From positions 1-11,381 of the forward strand of contig JAAZDH010000333.1 in assembly GCA_012512865.1 (NCBI GenBank): a stretch of DNA of 11,381 nucleotides, in the 5' to 3' direction. Source of the DNA: Clostridiaceae bacterium. GTDB taxonomy: Bacteria > Bacillota > Clostridia > Acetivibrionales > DUMC01. Positions 1 through 4,189 of the stretch are shown piece by piece. Below the pieces are notes generated by a model, which ran no database searches, was not told the DNA's origin, and was given only the letters and a program-made list of their open reading frames with translations. Within the stretch, counting starts at the first letter, position 1; every line of letters begins with the position of its first letter. A program made the position numbers and the translations under genes.

Positions 1-22
1 TTCTCACGCTCTTATCTCTATT

Positions 23-249
23 CTAAATTAAATTGTAAATATTTTCAATATCATTATAGCAAAAGATCCTGCTTTGGGTAAATCTGATATCCTTTATTAT
101 GTCCATTGTAAGCATAATCCTTTCCCCCTTGTATTCTTTTCTGGTTCAATATCTTGACACTTGCAAAAAAGTTCCTTATATGTTTGGAGTAATTTATCAA
201 TTTGCTTAATTTCAAATTTAATTTGAGAGATGATTTTTTCAGGAAACAC
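23..249 (-). pseudogene. Decayed HepT-like HEPN toxin gene of an MNT-HEPN pair
   Basis: A GTG start at 249 overlaps the last codons of the upstream nucleotidyltransferase and has a GAGGGGGA ribosome binding site just before it, the usual coupling of MNT-HEPN pairs. The first ~36 residues (MFPEKIISQIKFEIKQIDKL, then LQTYKELF) resemble the amphipathic first helix of HepT-like HEPN proteins, which often read FEIEQIDKLLxxYxELL. The frame then loses similarity and stops at 97-99 after 50 codons; intact members are, from memory, well over 100 residues. In another frame, at about 23-70, lies FCYNDIENIYNLI, which recalls the family motif FYNGIENIF. I infer one gene broken by at least one frame change and missing its 3' part, so no toxic RNase is likely made. 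The similarity is from memory and no alignment was run. Confidence 0.55.
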
Positions 250-545
250 AAATCAATTCCCCCTCTTCCAAAAGTAGCTTAGAAAAGTCATCATTTTTAT
301 CCAGGTTAATTAAATCTACAGGATGATCCAACTCTTTTATTAATCTTGCTAAAATACTAAAATATCTCCCGATTGGACAACCACGAATTGCTAAATCAAT
401 ATCCGAGTTTTCATCAGCATCTCCGCTTACCAAAGAACCAAATAGAAAAACATCCTTACATACTTCAGATTTAAGTATTTTTTATTGCACGTTTTAAATC
501 ATTTCTATATCTTTCAGGTACAAATTCTATAACATTCTCCAGCAT
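239..545 (-). pseudogene. Frameshifted minimal nucleotidyltransferase (MntA-like antitoxin)
   Basis: The small Pol-beta-type nucleotidyltransferases paired with HEPN toxins AMPylate and neutralise the toxin. The ATG at 545 has a strong site (AAGGGGA, 7-nt spacing) and begins MLENVIEFVPERYRNDLKRA, the usual start of this ~100-aa group. That frame ends at 471-473. The catalytic part continues in a different frame: LFGSLVSGDADENSDIDLAI holds the GS...DxD signature, followed by ELDHPVDLINLD and a stop at 239-241. No ATG, GTG or TTG opens the second frame ahead of the GS motif. Removing one A from the A6 run (minus strand, 478-483) joins both halves into a normal ~101-residue protein, so I read this as a frameshift mutation. 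A sequencing error or programmed slippage cannot be excluded. It overlaps the HEPN relic downstream. Confidence 0.7.
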
Positions 546-877
546 AGCTTTTTCCCCTTCATTATAGCGAATCATATATATATATGTTGCCACATTTTTG
601 CTTTTATTGCACATTATTTCACTTAATAGCAAAATTGCTGATTCTGGATGAGCGGCTGCTTTATCCACTAATCTATCCCATCTCTTCCTTTAAGCAACTT
701 CCTGTTTTTTTCTATCCCTGTTTATCGTCAGTTTTTTATACCATCCAGGAATAAGTTTTAATAGTTTTTGGCCTGTAAGCATAAATGTGAAAATACATTG
801 TCCTTCAACTATATTCACATTGTCGATGACAGAAACGTTTTCAGAATTATCAACCGAATGCCGGGCATACAAGCTTT
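546..877 (-). other. Stretch without a recognisable gene; one or two doubtful minus-strand open frames
   Basis: Between the 98-aa membrane protein gene and the MNT relic there is no gene I recognise. One minus-strand frame is open from a TTG at 872 to a stop at 690-692 (60 codons). After that TAA it continues in the same frame through a GTG at 668 (spaced poorly from AAGGAAGAG) and past the MNT start at 545. The peptide contains DKAAAHPESAILLLSEIM and matches nothing I know. It could be the remains of a gene ahead of the toxin-antitoxin pair. A TATAAT on the minus strand at 561-566 precedes the MNT start, with a poor -35 and little room for a leader, so I do not call it a promoter. Confidence 0.3.
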
Positions 878-1174
878 TCAGTCTTTTCTTTTTCTTTTAC
901 TACGAAATAACGAAATTCCTCCCCATCCCCCTATAACCGCAATATAAAAGCCGAAGTCATACCACCAGCCTGTATTATTAACTTCATAAACCCTTATATT
1001 CTTCTTAAAGATACCGATTACCACGGATACAGGCGCTATCCATCCATGCCAGATGCCCCAAAAGAAACCTGCAGGTTTTGAAGATGTGTGAGCTCCATCC
1101 CCAGGGATGCATCCTGCCAGTATAGCAACAAGTAATAGCACTATGGCACATAATAAAAAGAATTTCTTTTTCAT
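878..1174 (-). CDS. Small putative lipoprotein/membrane protein, unknown function
   Basis: This 98-aa protein begins with a lysine-rich n-region and a hydrophobic run (residues 5-20) ending in LAGC, a lipobox with the lipid-bearing cysteine at 22, so it is probably exported and acylated or anchored. A second hydrophobic part (about 36-56, GFFWGIWHGWIAPVSVVIGI) and a third (71-90, YDFGFYIAVIGGWGGISLF) suggest two further membrane segments; the basic tail RSKRKRKD would be cytoplasmic. Tryptophan- and glycine-rich motifs such as WGIWHGWIAP and NNTGWWYDFGFY look conserved rather than random, and I recall similar unnamed proteins in other bacteria. The ATG at 1174 is preceded by AAGGA about 10 nt upstream. 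It stands alone, 162 nt after the preceding gene. The function is unknown. Confidence 0.75.
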   Translation of the reverse strand: MKKKFFLLCAIVLLLVAILAGCIPGDGAHTSSKPAGFFWGIWHGWIAPVSVVIGIFKKNIRVYEVNNTGWWYDFGFYIAVIGGWGGISLFRSKRKRKD

Positions 1175-1336
1175 ACTGCACCATTCCTTAATATTATACT
1201 ATCTGCTCCTTTTATAACCTCACCTTTATTCTCTTAATCATATCCGTCGATGCCAGGTATAGCATCTTGAAACCGTGCTTGCGGGGATGAGGAATTTTCC
1301 CTTGCAAAAAAATACTTACAAAAACACTTGCCGATT

Positions 1337-1681
1337 TTAATCCCAATATGCCAGCTTTAAAAACATCTGCAAAATTTTTAACTGCTCTGAAAACTCCCGG
1401 CTGGACAGGACTCCATAGTTTCTACCAAGTATATTCCTTGATTCCAGGCTCCATAGAAAAGATTTGAATTCGGGATACTTTTCAATGTTTTGCTTTACCC
1501 GGTATAAAAAATCTTCCAATTTCATGAAGTCTGCACTATTTTTTTTCTTCTCCTCCAGGTACAAGGATTCATCCAGGATTAACCTGAAAGGCTGCATAAT
1601 TTTATATCGGTAATCCGATGTTTTATTCGGCAAAAAATCATTTATAAAATTTTTATAGCTTTCACATATTATTCTATACAT
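1337..1681 (-). CDS. Hypothetical 114-aa protein coupled to a DUF6036-type nucleotidyltransferase
   Basis: I do not recognise this protein. The start chosen is the ATG at 1681, with GGGAGAG 5 nt upstream; it overlaps the stop of the preceding nucleotidyltransferase by 8 nt, so the two are translationally coupled. A longer reading from 1738 lies inside the upstream gene and is unlikely. The product is soluble, charged and probably mostly helical (for example KLEDFLYRVKQNIEKYP and SSREFSEQLKILQMFLKLA), with no signal peptide or membrane segment. It lacks the clear RxxxxxH motif of HEPN RNases; the nearest stretch is ESRNILGRNYG, with no histidine. The pairing resembles nucleotidyltransferase-partner modules of toxin-antitoxin type, but that rests only on gene arrangement. 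Confidence 0.7.
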   Translation of the reverse strand: MYRIICESYKNFINDFLPNKTSDYRYKIMQPFRLILDESLYLEEKKKNSADFMKLEDFLYRVKQNIEKYPEFKSFLWSLESRNILGRNYGVLSSREFSEQLKILQMFLKLAYWD

Positions 1682-2183
1682 GATATCTCTCCCGGAATAA
1701 AGGAAGCTGCCTTGTAAACTGCTCTTTCTTTGATTCATACAAATCGTTTCTATTCAAAACCTCATCAATGATTCTATTTATCAGTTTTTTATCCGCAACC
1801 TTAATAAGTTCATCAATATCCTGCAAATCCTTTTGCTCAAGTCTTATTATTTTACTTACAATAATATCTTCTACTGATAGCATATAGATATTCAAATACT
1901 TGAATTTTTCGAGCCTTATCGCCCGCTCCTTATATTTAGGTGATACTACAGTACTTTCATACTCCAGCATATCAAAATCCCTCAATTGCACAAAAACTTT
2001 ACCTAATCTTGAGGGATAACCTAAGTCTATAAAATCGAAATCCCTTGTCGCTCTATCTATGAAACCACCTAATACACAAGCAGAATCACCTAATAAATAT
2101 ATATCAAAAGGTTCAATTTCAAATACCCTTGCTACTTTTTCCATATCCAAGATATATTCTTCAAGCTGTTTCCTGATATTCAT
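1674..2183 (-). CDS. DUF6036-like nucleotidyltransferase-fold protein
   Basis: This 169-aa protein has the nucleotidyltransferase-fold signature LLGDSACVLGGF (about residues 30-41) followed by RATRDFDFID (44-53). These match the G-S/G and R-x-T-x-D-x-D elements seen in DUF6036 and AbiEii-like families; the paired aspartates would bind metal and nucleotide. Later comes a helical half with LSVEDIIVSKIIRLEQKDLQDIDELI, also typical. The first 20 residues form a helix. The ATG at 2183 was chosen because AGGTGA sits 5 nt upstream; the GTG at 2192 lies inside that site. It opens a two-gene unit with the coupled 114-aa gene downstream. Family members often act as antitoxins or in phage defence, but the substrate here is unknown. 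The family name is a recollection, not a search result. Confidence 0.75.
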   Translation of the reverse strand: MNIRKQLEEYILDMEKVARVFEIEPFDIYLLGDSACVLGGFIDRATRDFDFIDLGYPSRLGKVFVQLRDFDMLEYESTVVSPKYKERAIRLEKFKYLNIYMLSVEDIIVSKIIRLEQKDLQDIDELIKVADKKLINRIIDEVLNRNDLYESKKEQFTRQLPLFRERYHV

Positions 2184-2217
2184 AACACTCACCTGTAATT
2201 ATATTCAAGACTATTCT

Positions 2218-2247
2218 ATTATATCGCATTATGCAAATATTCCATAA
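2218..2247 (-). promoter_or_regulatory. Predicted sigma-A-type promoter of the nucleotidyltransferase pair
   Basis: On the minus strand a perfect TATAAT (2218-2223) lies 34 nt before the ATG at 2183. An 18-nt spacer separates it from TTATGG (2242-2247), a weak -35 that shares only the leading TT with the consensus. The position directly ahead of a ribosome binding site and after a long gene-free stretch supports it. Confidence 0.4.
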
Positions 2248-2627
2248 TATTGAATAAACACTCTTTTTTCCCCGACAAAGAATTGTTTGTAGCTCTAAGT
2301 ATAGGTTTTGCAGCAAAAGCCAATGCTAACGCGTTTCCGCCTCTTAGAAAGAACCCAATAATTACCTTTATAAACTTTATGCGGTCTTTTACTCCCCAAC
2401 CGGAACATCCACCTTTCTTTGTTATAATTCACTAATTTATTAGTCATCCGACAAGATGTCCAGATATGCCGAAATGCTGTCCAGTTGTTTCCGGAATCAG
2501 TGTCCTGATGCTCTTGAAATATGCAAATTCCTCTTTTTTATTAATTATTGTAGAAACTTTGCATTAAATAAAAATCAATATTACTACTTTTTGGCTTTTA
2601 TGTAAAAACATATGTTCTTTACATGGC
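2248..2627. other. Intergenic stretch with no recognised gene
   Basis: This stretch lies between the promoter of the nucleotidyltransferase pair and the terminator after the VanZ gene. Its minus strand has two overlapping short open frames in about 2230-2440. One is a very basic 45-residue frame with a GTG start (MNYNKERWMFRLGSKRPHKV at its beginning) and no ribosome binding site. The other has no good start codon and contains FLRGGNALALAFAAKPIL. A possible GCG-GAAA-CGC mini-hairpin lies near 2330-2340. I cannot assign it to a known protein or RNA. It may be a relic or an undescribed small RNA, but nothing here is strong. Confidence 0.3.
2600..2624. repeat. Short inverted repeat
   Basis: The arms ATGTAAA (2600-2606) and TTTACAT (2618-2624) are perfect complements around an 11-nt centre that itself contains CATATG. 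On the minus strand it lies just past the intrinsic terminator of the VanZ transcript. It could be an operator or part of a back-up hairpin; no function can be assigned. Confidence 0.4.
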
Positions 2628-2668
2628 CAAAAAAATATCTGCAGGAGCAAATCTCACCTGCAGATATT
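2628..2668 (-). terminator. Strong intrinsic (Rho-independent) terminator after the VanZ gene
   Basis: On the minus strand AATATCTGCAGG (2657-2668) pairs perfectly with CCTGCAGATATT (2634-2645) around an 11-nt loop. It is followed by a run of seven T residues (2629-2635, the first of them shared with the stem). The hairpin begins 39 nt past the VanZ stop codon and closes the long leftward transcription unit. The plus strand lacks a matching T run after the stem, so it is directional. Confidence 0.92.
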
Positions 2669-2707
2669 CATTTATTTATTCATTATCGCTGTGCATTAAT
2701 ATTGGCA

Positions 2708-3166
2708 TCATTCATCCTTTTTAGAATGCATCCTTTTAACAATCCGGCTCACGGCTGAATATGCCAATACTCCCATACCGGCTCCTGAACAATCTATAGC
2801 CACATCTCTAATCTCTCCCGACCTGCCGGGAACAAAAATTTGATGTACTTCATCTGATACAGCATATAAAATGCAAATCAACAGAGCCAATAATATGCCC
2901 CTGTATCCACTTACCCGGTTTAGCTTCAAAGCATTCAATGTTAAAATGCCAAGTATTAAAAAATACATAAAATGGGCATTTTTTCTTACTATATGCTGAA
3001 GATCACTTTTTTCTATCTTTACCTGTGGGGCAACTTTTTCTATTGTCTCTATTATAATCTCTGTTACACTGCCGCTTAATTTACTGGACTCGGCTGCCGG
3101 CTGATGTGATAAGTAAAAAATCAGGCTCATCCAAAGAATCACAGCCATCCTTGATAAATATTTCAT
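2708..3166 (-). CDS. VanZ-family integral membrane protein
   Basis: This 152-aa protein has the layout of the VanZ family: an N-terminal membrane segment (MAVILWMSLIFYLSHQPA, 7-24), a charged loop, then segments at about 63-80 (preceded by RKNAHF), 88-105 and 121-139. The family hallmark YAVSDEVHQIFVPGRSGEI (101-119) followed by DVAIDCSGAGMGV is intact. VanZ itself gives low-level teicoplanin resistance, but most family members are unlinked to resistance and their role in the envelope is unclear. I chose the ATG at 3166 because the protein then begins MKYLSRMAVILWM, as relatives do; an ATG at 3208 would add 14 polar residues, and neither has a clear ribosome binding site. It is the last gene before the terminator. 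Its closeness to a polysaccharide locus suggests a cell-surface role. Confidence 0.88.
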   Translation of the reverse strand: MKYLSRMAVILWMSLIFYLSHQPAAESSKLSGSVTEIIIETIEKVAPQVKIEKSDLQHIVRKNAHFMYFLILGILTLNALKLNRVSGYRGILLALLICILYAVSDEVHQIFVPGRSGEIRDVAIDCSGAGMGVLAYSAVSRIVKRMHSKKDE

Positions 3167-3230
3167 ATTTTGCTTCTCTCTCTCCCCAAGCCAACTCTTA
3201 AAGGGCATTGGTTAACTGAATCCATTCACC

Positions 3231-4117
3231 TTAGCCCAGCTTAGTATTTTCACAAATTTCAAATATTGTATTTTTGATTGGCGGAAACAGCAACTTAAGC
3301 ATGTACTTGCCTCTTATAAACTTTCCACTGCTTTGGCAAATTTAGCCAAGTTAGCCCGCGAAAGCTCTGCATCAATATATTGCTTGTTAATCACATTCCC
3401 GTACCTTTTATTATATACCCAAATATCCATTATTTGAATACCGGAGCCGCTATTCAAATAATGTTTAGCCAAATGTGCTATCATATACATATAGAATTTT
3501 TCATGTGTCATTTCGTAGACGAATTTGCAGTTTTCTTTCAAAACTGCATGCTGCCAGCCAGGATTAAAATAGTCAGCAAATATGTATCTCTTAGCAAATA
3601 AATTCGGATGATATTCAACATTCATAAAAGGTTTTTTAAAGAAAGAGTAATGATTACCTGCTCACTGATGATTTCCTTCATCATACCCAAGTTTAATCAT
3701 CAGTTTACTAATTTGCTCCATGTTAGTTTCATCTATAAGAATATCAATATCTGCCATAGAACGCATATCCGGCTTTGGATACAGGTATTTCATCAAGTAT
3801 CCTTTTAACCGCATGCAGCGAATCTTCATTTCCTCCAGGCAACACAAAATTTTCTCAACTTCAATATGTTGAACTGCTTCCTTATATATAGCTTTTTTAT
3901 AAGCTTCCTCAAATCCCCTTAAGACATTATTGAGAATTGAGTAGTATGTAGATTTATGACAAGAATCTTGCATCCTCTCACTCATAAAATCATGTACAGG
4001 AGTATGAGAAAAACATTTATTGCTGTTGCTGCAAACAGCAGAAGCAGCATCACAAAAACCAGGGTTCAACCTGGTTAAAGCATAATATACTATATTCTCA
4101 ACACTATATCCCAGCAT
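3231..4117 (-). pseudogene. Degraded NTP_transf_5-type nucleotidyltransferase of a capsule locus
   Basis: The frame from 4117 carries the family core LKGYLMKYLYPKPDMRSMAD, then IDILID (a DxD element), and ends at a TGA at 3662-3664. The same frame continues directly with AGNHYSFFKKPFMNVEYHPN and HLAKHYLNSGSGIQIMDIWV, the expected second half, to a stop at 3314. A further family-like piece, GKYMLKLLFPPIKNT, lies in a different frame at about 3265-3315 and ends at 3231. Intact members have roughly 350 or more residues. Here the N-terminus (opening straight into YSVENIVYYALTRL), a segment between DIWVY and the LFPP piece, and the C-terminus all seem lost. I infer a relic with a nonsense codon, a deletion and a frame change. 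Intact relatives are common in polysaccharide clusters, but their substrate is uncharacterised. Confidence 0.75.
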
Positions 4118-4189
4118 ATATTAACCCCGGTAAATGCATTACTCCTAAGGTATAGCACTAACTTTGCTACACACTGCCCTCGCCACGCA

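Noticed and set aside
54..251. Minus-strand 65-codon frame ending near position 54
   Set aside because: It has a poor start and no family similarity, whereas the frame starting with GTG at 249 in the same DNA matches a HepT-like N-terminus and has the ribosome site.
1220..1285. Minus-strand stretch with a short coding look (KHGFKMLYLASTDMIKRIKV)
   Set aside because: Vaguely like the end of a transposase, but too short, with no terminal repeats and no other element parts nearby.
3662..3664. TGA as a selenocysteine or recoded codon
   Set aside because: NTP_transf_5 proteins are not known selenoproteins, no obvious stem-loop follows, and the gene has other lesions downstream, so a nonsense mutation is simpler.
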